Source: Cytobacillus oceanisediminis (lineage in GTDB: Bacteria; Bacillota; Bacilli; Bacillales; Cytobacillaceae). From it: 64,000 nt of DNA. Below the pieces are notes generated by a model. That model did no database searches and was not told the origin of the DNA. It saw nothing but the letters and a program-made list of their open reading frames with translations. Position 1 is the first letter of the stretch. Every line of letters starts with the position of its first letter. The stretch covers positions 4,705,501 to 4,769,500 of the forward strand of contig NZ_CP065511.1 of the NCBI RefSeq assembly GCF_022811925.1, given 5' to 3'. The position numbers and the translations under genes were made by a program. Shown here one piece after another: positions 46,175 through 55,461 of this stretch.

Positions 46175-47662
46175 CTAATTCCCGCTTTCCTCAAGCAGTT
46201 CCCGAAGCTTTCTTCTTAAAATCTTTTTAGAAGCGTTCCTTGGAATTTCATTAATAATGATAAGTTTTTTAGGTGCTTTATACTTTGCCAGCTTCTCTAA
46301 GCAGTACAGCATCACTTCTTTTTCATCCAGATTCTCGTCTCCGGCAATAAAAGCGACAGGCACTTCACCCCAAACGTCGTCCTTCATGCCAATAACCCCT
46401 GCATCCGATATTTGGGAGTGTGAAACAAGTACACCCTCGACTTCAGCTGGATAGATATTTTCTCCGCCTGAAATGATTAAATCTGACCGCCGATCAAGTA
46501 CATATAAAAATCCTTCCTTATCCACATATCCAATATCTCCAGTTGAAAGCCAGCCACCCTTTAGTTTTTCTGCTGTTTCCTCTTTTCGGTTTAAATACCC
46601 TTTTGTCACATTTGGACCTTTTACAAGAATTTCGCCCGCTTCTCCGGGGTTAGCATGCTTCCCATTTGGAGCATCAACTTTCAGCTGGGAAGGAAATAAA
46701 GGCTTACCGGCCGAACCCAATTTGCTGAAACTGTATTCCGGAGCCAGTGTAACAATCTGGGACGAAGTTTCTGTCATTCCGTAAGTCTGGTAAACAGGAA
46801 TTCCCTTCTCTCTGCAATCTTCAAGAAGAGATTTTGCTGCTGGCCCTCCCCCTAATAACATACATCTAAAATACTCCGGCAGCTTTTCACCTTTAAGTGC
46901 ATCTGCTATCCTGGTCAGCATCGTACTTACAACAGACATGATGGTCACTTTTTCGATGGAAATGGCCTCAATAGCTTTCTCTTCATTGAAAGATTCAAAA
47001 AGAACCATTTTCATGCCGTAGATAATGCTTCGCATTAAAATGGAATAGCCGCTAATATGAAAAATCGGGACTGCACACAGCCAGCTGTCGTTTTCATTCA
47101 ACCCTAAATTCAATGCAGACCCCACAGCACTCCACCAATGATTTCCGTAGGTTTGCAGTACACCTTTCGGATTGCCGGTTGTACCGGATGTATACATGAC
47201 GGTACAAACCTCATCAAGACTTATTTCTTCTACTAATGACGGCTCATCAGGATCTTTCCTGAATAGATCTTCTTTATGGATTGCCGAAATTTCTCCTAAA
47301 GAGTTTACAACCCTTTGGCTTACTTCATTAAAAGTATTCTCAGTTAAAAGGAAAGCGGACTTCGAATCATTCATTTGCCAAATCAATTCCTCAGCAGTCA
47401 GCCTGTTATTTAATATGACGGCCTTTACATCGATTAGCTGCAGGGCCAACAGAATAAAAACAGTGTCTTCATGATTTCGGAGAAGGACACCTGCAAACTG
47501 TCCTCTCATGCATCCAGCTGCCTGCAACTGCCCTGCTATCGTGTATGCACGCTCATATATTTCAGAAAATGTATAGGTTTTCCCCAAAAAGGAAAGGGCA
47601 GGGCGATCGGGGGTTAAAAAAGTCCGCTTTTGAAGAAAATTCGGCACTATTTGCACTTCCAT
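46175..47662 (-). CDS. menE: o-Succinylbenzoate-CoA ligase
   Basis: A 495-residue adenylate-forming enzyme with AMP-binding P-loop YTSGTTGNPKGV, YGMTETSSQ (A5), STGDIGYVD (A7) and catalytic Lys near the C-terminus in NASKKILRRKL. It activates o-succinylbenzoate to its CoA ester. GAGGAG is spaced correctly for ATG 47662. A terminator-like hairpin separates it from menB. Confidence 0.94.
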   Translation of the reverse strand: MEVQIVPNFLQKRTFLTPDRPALSFLGKTYTFSEIYERAYTIAGQLQAAGCMRGQFAGVLLRNHEDTVFILLALQLIDVKAVILNNRLTAEELIWQMNDSKSAFLLTENTFNEVSQRVVNSLGEISAIHKEDLFRKDPDEPSLVEEISLDEVCTVMYTSGTTGNPKGVLQTYGNHWWSAVGSALNLGLNENDSWLCAVPIFHISGYSILMRSIIYGMKMVLFESFNEEKAIEAISIEKVTIMSVVSTMLTRIADALKGEKLPEYFRCMLLGGGPAAKSLLEDCREKGIPVYQTYGMTETSSQIVTLAPEYSFSKLGSAGKPLFPSQLKVDAPNGKHANPGEAGEILVKGPNVTKGYLNRKEETAEKLKGGWLSTGDIGYVDKEGFLYVLDRRSDLIISGGENIYPAEVEGVLVSHSQISDAGVIGMKDDVWGEVPVAFIAGDENLDEKEVMLYCLEKLAKYKAPKKLIIINEIPRNASKKILRRKLRELLEESGN

Positions 47663-47696
47663 CATATACTCCTCATTTCATGCGATTTTTCATATA

Positions 47697-47732
47697 AAAA
47701 CAGCCTGATGGCAAGCCATCAAGCTGAAAAAA
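47697..47732 (-). terminator. Terminator or attenuator between menB and menE
   Basis: On the minus strand CAGCTTGATGG/CCATCAGGCTG (one G-U pair) is followed by TTTTTAT. It would reduce readthrough from menFDHB into menEC. Confidence 0.8.
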
Positions 47733-47743
47733 TTAATATTCAA

Positions 47744-48565
47744 TCAAGGGAAACGCGGGAATTGGCCGAAGTCAGGCTTGCGCTTTTCTTTAAATGCGTC
47801 ACGGCCTTCTTTCGCTTCATCCGTTGTATAGTATAGAAGTGTTGCATCTCCGGCGAATTGCTGGATTCCTGCAAGCCCATCAGTATCGGCATTGAAGGCA
47901 GCCTTCAAGAAGCGGATAGCCGTCGGGCTCTTCTCAAGTATTTCTTCACACCACTTAATTGTTTCTTCTTCCACTTTCTCAAGCGGCACCACCGTATTGA
48001 CAAGCCCCATATCCAAAGCTTCCTGAGCGCCGTACTGGCGGCACAGATACCAAATTTCGCGTGCTTTCTTATGGCCGACGATTCTTGCAAGATATCCTGA
48101 ACCATAACCAGCATCGAAGCTTCCTACTTTAGGTCCTGTTTGTCCGAATACAGCGTTATCTGCTGCAATCGTTAAGTCACATACGATATGAAGGACATGT
48201 CCTCCACCAATTGCATAGCCTTTTACCATTGCAATAACCGGCTTAGGAATGACACGGATTAGGCGCTGCAGATCCAGTACATTTAAACGAGGGATCTGGT
48301 CATCGCCTACATATCCGCCATGTCCTCTGACAGATTGGTCCCCGCCTGAACAAAATGCTTTGTCTCCAGCACCCGTCAGGACAATAACACCTACATTTTC
48401 ATCATCACGTGCGTACGCAAATGCATCAATTAATTCCATTACCGTTCTTGGAGTAAAGGCATTATGGACTTGCGGTCTGTTAATCGTAATTTTCGCAATT
48501 CCATTGTATGTTTCATACATGATTTCTTCGTACTGTTTTCCTGCAACCCATTCAACAGCTGACAT
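47744..48565 (-). CDS. menB: 1,4-Dihydroxy-2-naphthoyl-CoA synthase
   Basis: A 273-residue crotonase-fold enzyme. It has the oxyanion segment [25 protein letters not shown], and the MenB-specific [22 protein letters not shown]. It closes the second ring to give DHNA-CoA. AGGAGG precedes the ATG. Length and motifs are normal. Confidence 0.96.
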   Translation of the reverse strand: MSAVEWVAGKQYEEIMYETYNGIAKITINRPQVHNAFTPRTVMELIDAFAYARDDENVGVIVLTGAGDKAFCSGGDQSVRGHGGYVGDDQIPRLNVLDLQRLIRVIPKPVIAMVKGYAIGGGHVLHIVCDLTIAADNAVFGQTGPKVGSFDAGYGSGYLARIVGHKKAREIWYLCRQYGAQEALDMGLVNTVVPLEKVEEETIKWCEEILEKSPTAIRFLKAAFNADTDGLAGIQQFAGDATLLYYTTDEAKEGRDAFKEKRKPDFGQFPRFP

Positions 48566-48633
48566 ACATAAATCCTCCTTAATATGTATTAAAAAGCGTT
48601 AATTGCCGCACAGCTTTTGCGCAAGCATTGACA

Positions 48634-49485
48634 TCATTCTTCAATCTTTGCTGCTTTTGTATTAATCTCCCCTGTTTGCGACAAAAACCCACTTACTATT
48701 GTACCAAATAATTCAGGTTTCTCCACATGAATTGCATGTCCTGCATCTTCAATTGACTTCCACTGGACATTTGGCAAAATTTTCGACATCTCTTCTGCAA
48801 TTCTGCAGAATTTTTGATCCAGTTCTCCGGTAATTAGAAAGACTGGCATTTCGAGCTGAACAAGCTCGTCCCACCAGGATGGCTGCGAGCCAGTTCCCAT
48901 GCCATTCAGGCTGTTTGCCAGACCATCAATAGAATTGGCCAAACGCTGGCTTCTTATTCTTGTGCGAATTTTTTCTGGAAGGCTTTTTTGACTTTGGAAT
49001 AAAGGGATGTCCTCCCAATAGTCAATAAAATTATTAATGCCTTCCTGCCGGATTCTTTTAGACAATTTTGTATCCTGAATCCTTCTGTCATGCCGCTCCT
49101 TTTCCGTCCTAAGCCCAGGAGAAGCACTTTCCAAAATCAACATGCGGACCTTTTCAGGATATTTAACCGCAAAAGTTAGCGCAAGGCGCCCTCCCATAGA
49201 ATATCCAAGAACATCGATCTTCCCGATTCCCATCTTTTCTAATAGACTGTTAATCACTGCGGCCGACTCTTCTATTTGATAATGGCCAATATCAGGTGGT
49301 GATCCAGACTCTCCATGGCCGATGATGTCCAAAGCTATTGTCTTCGAATGATCCTTCCAGAAGGGAGCGAACTCTTTCCAACCTTCACTATTTCCTGTGA
49401 AGCCATGTAGAAGCAGAAGCGGAAATCCCGCCCCCCATGTATCGACATGATATCGAACTCCATTAATGACATATTTCATCGGCAT
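48634..49485 (-). CDS. menH: SHCHC synthase MenH
   Basis: A 283-residue alpha/beta hydrolase-fold lyase. LLHGFTGNSEGW holds the oxyanion-side loop, GYSMGGRLAL the catalytic Ser, and GELDQKF and AGHAIHVEKP the Asp and His. It eliminates pyruvate from SEPHCHC. The ATG directly follows the menD stop (a second ATG two codons later is also possible), implying translational coupling. Confidence 0.92.
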   Translation of the reverse strand: MPMKYVINGVRYHVDTWGAGFPLLLLHGFTGNSEGWKEFAPFWKDHSKTIALDIIGHGESGSPPDIGHYQIEESAAVINSLLEKMGIGKIDVLGYSMGGRLALTFAVKYPEKVRMLILESASPGLRTEKERHDRRIQDTKLSKRIRQEGINNFIDYWEDIPLFQSQKSLPEKIRTRIRSQRLANSIDGLANSLNGMGTGSQPSWWDELVQLEMPVFLITGELDQKFCRIAEEMSKILPNVQWKSIEDAGHAIHVEKPELFGTIVSGFLSQTGEINTKAAKIEE

Positions 49486-51231
49486 TCACCCTTCCAGCAA
49501 TCGACTTATTTCCCGGGAAACAGATTCCCACAATTCTCGATGCTCGGTTAAATTTCTGTCCCGATTTGTCGTAATTTCCATTACCTTTATGCCTGATCTG
49601 TCCATGTTCTGTTTGAAGACGGAAATAAAATGCTCCCAATCTTTGATTAAATCATATTGGCCGCCAAACATCTTAATGGCATGGCTGAAATCCAGATCAA
49701 GCGGTGTTCCAAACAGTTTTTCAAAGTTCCGGGGGTGATTGGCCTGCGGAAGGAATGAGAAGATTCCGCCTCCATTATTATTAATCAGCAATATATTGAT
49801 ATCAATCTCATACTGTTTAGAGGCAATTAAGCCATTTAAGTCATGGAAAAAGGTTAAATCACCAAGCACTAGATAAAGCGGCTGTGAGGCCATCCCAGCA
49901 CCAAGAGCAGTTGAAACGGTGCCATCAATGCCATTTGCTCCCCTGTTGGCCATTACTCTAATGCCCTTTTGATTATAGTGGAAGAATGTATCCAGGTCCC
50001 GTATAGGCATACTATTTCCTACAAATAGGGTTGAGCCTTCCGGCAGCAATTCCGCCAGCTGGAAAAATAATTTCCCCTCGCTCAGTTCGTCCACTGCATT
50101 AATATCCGCAAGCCTTGATCTGGTAAGATCATTGATTTTCTTCCATAGAGCAATGAATTCATCATTCTCGGGAGTGTTTAAATATGGGTAGACAGACTCG
50201 CAGAATAGCAGCTCATCGCAATGAATCATTTCGGTCGAGAGCAGTGCAGGATCCCGCCATCCGCCGCCTCCATCAACAATAATTTGGCGGGCAGTGCTAT
50301 TTTCTTTCATAAAAATGGTCAATGGCTTCGATACAGGCATTGCCCCGAAGCGTATAATGACATCCGGCTTGAGTTCCTTTTTCGCATCCTCAGTTTTCAA
50401 AAAGCTATCATATGCATCAATAATGCAGCTTCCTTCGTGAAGCCCGCTTCTTAGCTGGGATAATGGATCGGCAATGATCGGATATTTCAGCTTTTCCGCC
50501 AGCTTAATCACGGCTGCAGGGAAGTCAGATTTCTCCAAAGGACCGCAGACAATAATCCCTTTTTGTGCAGAGTTTAATATCTGTGCCATTTCCTTGTACT
50601 GTTCGTTATGCAACCCAAACTGGCCACCCTGAATATTTACATAACCTTCGGTGCGCTCATGAAGCTCAAATAAATCAGCACGATCGAGCTGTGGAACCAG
50701 CGGCTCACGGAAAGGAAAGTTAAGATGAACAGGTCCTGCCGGCGAGCCCTGGGCAGCAGAGGCTGCTCTTGCACATACTGTGCGGGCATAACGAAGCATT
50801 TCTGCTGTATTCTCAGGAGGAGCCATCTCAACAAACCACTTTGCATTTTTACCATATAAATGGATCTGATCGATCGCCTGTGGAGCACCCACATCTCTTA
50901 GTTCATGAGGCCGGTCCGCAGTAAGTACAATTAGCGGCACTCTGGAATACCGGGCTTCCACAATGGCAGGATAGTAATTGGCTGCAGCCGTTCCAGATGT
51001 ACACAGCAAAGCTGCTGGTTTTTGGGATGCCTTAGCAATCCCCAACGCAAAAAAGGCAGCCGAGCGCTCGTCCACATGGATATGTACACGAAGCTCCGGA
51101 TGCTCTGCCATTACCATAGCCATTGGGGTAGAACGGGAGCCGGGACTGACCACGACATCCTCTATCCCGTTTTTTACTAATTCAGCCACAAATGCGGCTA
51201 TATATGAAGTTAAAGCTTCCTGATGATTCAC
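49486..51231 (-). CDS. menD: SEPHCHC synthase MenD
   Basis: A 581-residue thiamine-diphosphate enzyme. The catalytic Glu region is VVSPGSRSTPMA, and the ThDP-Mg motif is VLGDLTFFHDLNGL with NNNGGGIF. It adds 2-oxoglutarate-derived succinyl semialdehyde to isochorismate. The GTG start overlaps the menF stop by 4 bases (GTGA), so the two are coupled. Confidence 0.95.
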   Translation of the reverse strand: MNHQEALTSYIAAFVAELVKNGIEDVVVSPGSRSTPMAMVMAEHPELRVHIHVDERSAAFFALGIAKASQKPAALLCTSGTAAANYYPAIVEARYSRVPLIVLTADRPHELRDVGAPQAIDQIHLYGKNAKWFVEMAPPENTAEMLRYARTVCARAASAAQGSPAGPVHLNFPFREPLVPQLDRADLFELHERTEGYVNIQGGQFGLHNEQYKEMAQILNSAQKGIIVCGPLEKSDFPAAVIKLAEKLKYPIIADPLSQLRSGLHEGSCIIDAYDSFLKTEDAKKELKPDVIIRFGAMPVSKPLTIFMKENSTARQIIVDGGGGWRDPALLSTEMIHCDELLFCESVYPYLNTPENDEFIALWKKINDLTRSRLADINAVDELSEGKLFFQLAELLPEGSTLFVGNSMPIRDLDTFFHYNQKGIRVMANRGANGIDGTVSTALGAGMASQPLYLVLGDLTFFHDLNGLIASKQYEIDINILLINNNGGGIFSFLPQANHPRNFEKLFGTPLDLDFSHAIKMFGGQYDLIKDWEHFISVFKQNMDRSGIKVMEITTNRDRNLTEHRELWESVSREISRLLEG

Positions 51232-52634
51232 TTTTCATAACCCCCAAGAGCCGTAAGCATTGGCCGGAATTTAATCTTTGTTTCCTGGTACTCGCTTTCG
51301 GCATTTGAATCCTGCACCACTCCGCAGCCTGCAAATAAGGATGCTTCATTTCCCTGAATAAGTCCAGATCTGATTGCAACAGCATATTCGCCATTTCCTC
51401 TGAAGTCCATCCATCCTAATGGAGCAGCATAAAAGCCCCGATCCAGTTCTTCTGCTTCTCTTATTTTTTCCACTGCTTCTTTTTTAGGCAGACCCCCAAG
51501 AGCAGGAGTCGGATGCAGACGGTCAACTAAAGCAAGAAGGGAAGCATCTCCCTTGGTTTTTCCTATTACAGGAGTATACAAGTGCTGAATATCTCTCATC
51601 TTCATCAGCTGCGGCTCATCCGGCAGTTCAACTTCTGAGCAGGATTCCTCCATTGCTTCTTTAATCATATCAACCACATATTGATGTTCGGTTAAATTTT
51701 TCTGATCATGCAATAAAGCATCGCCAAGGATATGATCATCTTCTTCCGTTTTGCCTCTTGGGATGGAACCTGCCAGACAAGTTGTAAAAACATTTTCTCC
51801 ATATTTCTTTATAAGCCGTTCAGGTGAGGCTCCAATAAAGCAGTCACCGTTCGATTCAAAAGCAAAGATAAAGCTTTCTCTCTGCATGTGCATCAGATTC
51901 CAGAGAACTCTTTCAATCTCAATCGGCTTATCATAAATGAGCCTGGATTCCCGGGCAAGCACAACCTTTTTTAAAGATCCGGATTTAAGTTCATCTACAA
52001 CCGCATCTACCGTCTCCATCCATTTTTCCGGATTGATATCCGCTTCCTTCTGAAGAGTGTTTGCACTCTCAGGATGATAATCTTTGATTGAAGCCATTAG
52101 CATGCCTCGTTCGGCCACTATCTTTTCAAAAAGAGAATCACCATCATGCTGAGTGCAGACAACATTTGTTGTCAAATACGCCTGTCCATTCATTTCACTG
52201 TACATATAAGTCGGCACATGAAAAAGGGAATCGGAATACTTCGACCAAAGCTTTGTTTTCTTCTTTAGCGGATCGAAAGAAAAGCCGCCAAACATCACGG
52301 GCCCTGTAGCATTTTTATCATAAGGGTTAAAAATAATGCTGTTATTAATAAAACGCTTCCATTCCTTTTCAACACGATTAAATCTGCCTGTACTTTGATC
52401 TGACTGGATTTGCTTGCAAATCCCAAGCCCGATTATATAAGTTTCACCAGAAGGATCCTTCCAGAAAAAGCGTTCACCAAAAAAACGGCTCTTTCCTGCC
52501 GCATAAAAAGAAAGGGGGTCTATATGATTTATTTTTTGAACTTCGCTCACTAAAACAGGCTTTGACAAGGCTTTTGCCCTCTCAATCGCCTCTTGGATCC
52601 CTTCTTTTAGTTCCGTATCTTGTATCGTAACCAA
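51228..52634 (-). CDS. menF: Isochorismate synthase MenF
   Basis: A 468-residue chorismate-utilising enzyme. Motifs near the C-terminus include LAGSIPRGKTEEDD, HQYVVDMIKE, HPTPALGGLPKKEA and YAAPLGWMDFRGNGEYAVAIRS, the normal MST-family active-site set. It converts chorismate to isochorismate, opening menaquinone synthesis. First gene of the operon. Confidence 0.94.
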   Translation of the reverse strand: MVTIQDTELKEGIQEAIERAKALSKPVLVSEVQKINHIDPLSFYAAGKSRFFGERFFWKDPSGETYIIGLGICKQIQSDQSTGRFNRVEKEWKRFINNSIIFNPYDKNATGPVMFGGFSFDPLKKKTKLWSKYSDSLFHVPTYMYSEMNGQAYLTTNVVCTQHDGDSLFEKIVAERGMLMASIKDYHPESANTLQKEADINPEKWMETVDAVVDELKSGSLKKVVLARESRLIYDKPIEIERVLWNLMHMQRESFIFAFESNGDCFIGASPERLIKKYGENVFTTCLAGSIPRGKTEEDDHILGDALLHDQKNLTEHQYVVDMIKEAMEESCSEVELPDEPQLMKMRDIQHLYTPVIGKTKGDASLLALVDRLHPTPALGGLPKKEAVEKIREAEELDRGFYAAPLGWMDFRGNGEYAVAIRSGLIQGNEASLFAGCGVVQDSNAESEYQETKIKFRPMLTALGGYEK

Positions 52635-53050
52635 AAAAATCCCTCCAATAACAGCTTAGATTGCCGTTATCCTACTTTAAACTTATTCTAAGATACACCT
52701 GTGATTCAGGGAATGTCAATGATGTCAATCACGCCATTCCTTTTTGCATCCATATTATATTATAGCTTACTTTAGGCATCTATAATATGAATTGAACTCA
52801 ATTCAGCAAATAGCGCTGTTAATTCCGGAATGTGCTGCTTTAAAGTTTCCTTAACTATGGAAAATACCGGTTCTATTTACGGCAATAATACGTTGACACT
52901 CTTTCATTATTTACCTAAACTTAAGGTGTTTGGATATAGCCGTATAGCGGTTTACTTTGACAATACCCTGGTAATCGGTTAAAATAAACAAGTTTGAATG
53001 ATGCAATGAATGATATCATTACAGAATAGATAAATAAGGGGAGAGTTATC
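52635..53050. other. Divergent menF/menA control region
   Basis: 416 bases between divergent quinone genes. It holds an 8-2-8 palindrome at 52788-52805 preceded by TATAAT (52781-52786). No riboswitch or small gene is evident. Confidence 0.5.
52788..52805. promoter_or_regulatory. Palindrome between menF and menA
   Basis: TGAATTGA-AC-TCAATTCA, a perfect 8-2-8 inverted repeat next to a TATAAT box. Possible operator for menA, menF or both; the binding protein is unknown. Confidence 0.45.
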
Positions 53051-53983
53051 ATGCAACCACAAGCACAGACCAATTTTCCGCCTGCTTCCAACTCAAAGAA
53101 CTGGAGGGTCTGGTGGCAGCTGACCAGGCCACATACTCTTACTGCTGCCTTTGTGCCGGTTCTGCTTGGAACAGCTCTTGCAATGGAACTTACTGAAATA
53201 AATTTTGGCCTGTTTTTTGCCATGCTGGCAGCAAGCTTGCTGATTCAGGCTGCCACTAATATGTTTAACGAATACTACGACTTCAAAAGAGGGCTTGATA
53301 CGGAAGACTCTGTCGGAATTGGCGGAGCTATTGTCCGGGAAGGAATCAAACCAAAAACGGTTCTGAACCTGGCTTTTGGCCTTTATGGGATTTCGATATT
53401 GCTTGGATTCTATATTTGCATGAACACAAGCTGGTGGATTGCAGCAATTGGACTGGCCTCCATGGCTGTTGGATATTTATATACTGGCGGTCCGCTTCCG
53501 ATTGCCTACACACCATTTGGTGAATTATTTGCAGGTTTTTTCATGGGCATGCTGATCATCCTAATTTCTTTCTATATACAGGCAGGAACCGTAACAGCAA
53601 CAAGCGTTCTGGTTTCCTTCCCTATATTGATTCTTGTTGGCGCCATCCTGCTGGCCAATAATATCAGAGACCTGGACGGCGACAAGGAATTCGGCCGCAA
53701 AACATTGGCCATTCTATTAGGGAAAAAAGGAGCAATCAAGCTGCTTGCCGCAATGTTTATCGTTTCGTATGCATGGGTTTTCATATTAATCGCCATGAAT
53801 ATCATAACACCATGGCTTGCTATCGTTATCCTTAGTGCGCCTAAGGCCATCAAAGCAACAAAAGGCTTCATCGGAAAAACACTGCCTATGCAAATGATGC
53901 CTGCGATGAAAGCCACAGCCCAGACAAATACAATCTTTGGCTTTCTTTTATCAGTAGGCCTGTTTATCGGATATCTTTTATAA
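53051..53983 (+). CDS. menA: 1,4-Dihydroxy-2-naphthoate polyprenyltransferase
   Basis: A 310-residue UbiA-family enzyme with about eight or nine membrane helices. Its two Asp-rich motifs are NMFNEYYDFKRGLDTED and NNIRDLDGDKEFGRKTLA, which bind prenyl diphosphate through Mg. It joins DHNA to the isoprenoid tail, forming demethylmenaquinone. AAGGGGAGAG precedes the ATG. Placed divergently beside the men operon, unlike B. subtilis, where it is further away. Confidence 0.94.
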   Translation: MQPQAQTNFPPASNSKNWRVWWQLTRPHTLTAAFVPVLLGTALAMELTEINFGLFFAMLAASLLIQAATNMFNEYYDFKRGLDTEDSVGIGGAIVREGIKPKTVLNLAFGLYGISILLGFYICMNTSWWIAAIGLASMAVGYLYTGGPLPIAYTPFGELFAGFFMGMLIILISFYIQAGTVTATSVLVSFPILILVGAILLANNIRDLDGDKEFGRKTLAILLGKKGAIKLLAAMFIVSYAWVFILIAMNIITPWLAIVILSAPKAIKATKGFIGKTLPMQMMPAMKATAQTNTIFGFLLSVGLFIGYLL

Positions 53984-53989
53984 TTTAAA

Positions 53990-54021
53990 GGAACCTCTGC
54001 TTTCATAGCAGGGGTTTTTTG
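53990..54021 (+). terminator. Terminator of menA
   Basis: Stem ACCTCTGCT/AGCAGGGGT (one G-U pair) followed by T6. Confidence 0.85.
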
Positions 54022-54273
54022 TTTGGAAAAAAACAGCAGAAAGCACCATCTTGGTTTCATCCCATATTTAACGGGTATTTTTTACTTAAGGAAGATGCTT
54101 GACCCTAAAATTATTTCTTCCGTTATGATTTTGCCAAATACGTCCATACTAAACCCATATGGACTAAGATTCTTAATACTCGGCAGAGCAAGAGCGGCAG
54201 AGCTCGGCTTTATTATGGGCTTGTATCAGCAAGCCTTTTATAAAATTTATCAAACCCAAGGATGTGACATAAT

Positions 54274-55029
54274 ATGTTGACCAATGAACAAATCAGCCAT
54301 TTAAAAAAAGAATTGAATGATGAAAAAAAATCACTGGAATCCCAGCTACAGGGCAATAAAGAAGGAAGCCTGGAAGGTGCAAGCGCCAGAGATACAGTGG
54401 GTGAGCTTTCCATGTATGATAACCATCCAGCTGATATGGGCTCTGAACTTTATGAACGTGAAAAGGATTTTGCTTTAGAAGAGCATCACGACTCTGAGTT
54501 AAATAAAGTGAATGCAGCGTTGCAGGCAATTGAAAATGGTTCATATGGCAAATGCAAGGAGTGCGGTGCTGAAATTCCATATGAGCGACTCGAAGTGATT
54601 CCAGCAACCCTTTACTGCAAGGAACACAGTCCTGAACAAAATGTGCCGGGAGACCGTCCTGTCGAAGAGGATGTACTTGAACCTGCGCACGGGAATACCT
54701 TTCAGCATCATCAATTCAGAGAAGTCGTGGATAACGAAGACAGCTTCCAGGAAGTTGCCCGTTTTGGCACTTCTGAGACACCCTCAGACTTAAGAGGGGA
54801 CTATGAAGATTATAACTCCCTTTATAATGAAGGGCATGATGACGAAGGTTTCACAGAAGATTATGAGACGTTTATCGGAAATGACCTTGAAGGCAAGGGG
54901 AGAAAAGTCTATCCTTCCAAGAAACAGGAAGAGTATGAAGCGATGCTGGATGAGAATGATATCGAAGCACCTTATGGTGATGTGCCGTATCATCAGACTG
55001 ACGGCTATGTGGATGAAGATAAGGATTAA
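54274..55029 (+). CDS. yteA: DksA/TraR-type zinc-finger protein YteA
   Basis: A 251-residue acidic protein. An N-terminal coiled-coil region (1-90) is followed by a zinc finger with Cys94, Cys97 and Cys115; the fourth position, four residues from a normal CX2C, is His118 (CKEH). A long Glu/Asp/Tyr-rich C-terminal half (120-251) is specific to the Bacillus YteA family. Resemblance to DksA suggests binding to RNA polymerase or a sporulation role; function is not established. Confidence 0.85.
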   Translation: MLTNEQISHLKKELNDEKKSLESQLQGNKEGSLEGASARDTVGELSMYDNHPADMGSELYEREKDFALEEHHDSELNKVNAALQAIENGSYGKCKECGAEIPYERLEVIPATLYCKEHSPEQNVPGDRPVEEDVLEPAHGNTFQHHQFREVVDNEDSFQEVARFGTSETPSDLRGDYEDYNSLYNEGHDDEGFTEDYETFIGNDLEGKGRKVYPSKKQEEYEAMLDENDIEAPYGDVPYHQTDGYVDEDKD

Positions 55030-55032
55030 AGT

Positions 55033-55062
55033 AAAAGCGATGCGGCTGCATCGCTTTTTTAT
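55033..55062 (+). terminator. Terminator of yteA
   Basis: Stem AAAAGCGATGC/GCATCGCTTTT with tetraloop GGCT and T6. Confidence 0.92.
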
Positions 55063-55094
55063 GTCAAATGGCAAAATAAGATACCCTTATATAT

Positions 55095-55283
55095 TTATAG
55101 TTTGGATTCGATATCCTGAATAATCTCATCAATCGTATCAGAAACATCGTTTGTGCGGCGGGCAATGGAGATGCTGAATTCCAGCAGTTCTTTATAATTT
55201 TTCACCGGAATAGAATCATTTGTTTTCTCGAATTCATTTAGTTGCAGTCCAATATTTTGAAGATGCAGCAAAACTTCTTCCAT
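55095..55283 (-). CDS. Small helical hypothetical protein, 62 residues
   Basis: An acidic, helical protein with heptad-like Leu/Ile spacing. ATG 55283 is preferred over 55307 because AGAGGATC lies just upstream. I do not recognise a family. It is monocistronic, between yteA and the DDAH-like gene. Confidence 0.55.
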   Translation of the reverse strand: MEEVLLHLQNIGLQLNEFEKTNDSIPVKNYKELLEFSISIARRTNDVSDTIDEIIQDIESKL

Positions 55284-55461
55284 CGATCCTCTCTCGATTT
55301 GGTACATTTAACAGCTACCCCCTTTATATCTAATGATTTCATTATCAGGGTTTTTAAACCTTTTTTGAAGTGGCAATTATTGTTAATAAATTTACTTTGC
55401 AGAGTAAAACTGCTTCTCATAGGCAATATTATTTTAAGAATAACTAGCTGGGAGGTTCATT

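Noticed and set aside
54023..54280. 85-residue frame between menA and yteA
   Set aside because: Starts inside the menA terminator tail, no ribosome site, overlaps the yteA start, no family resemblance.
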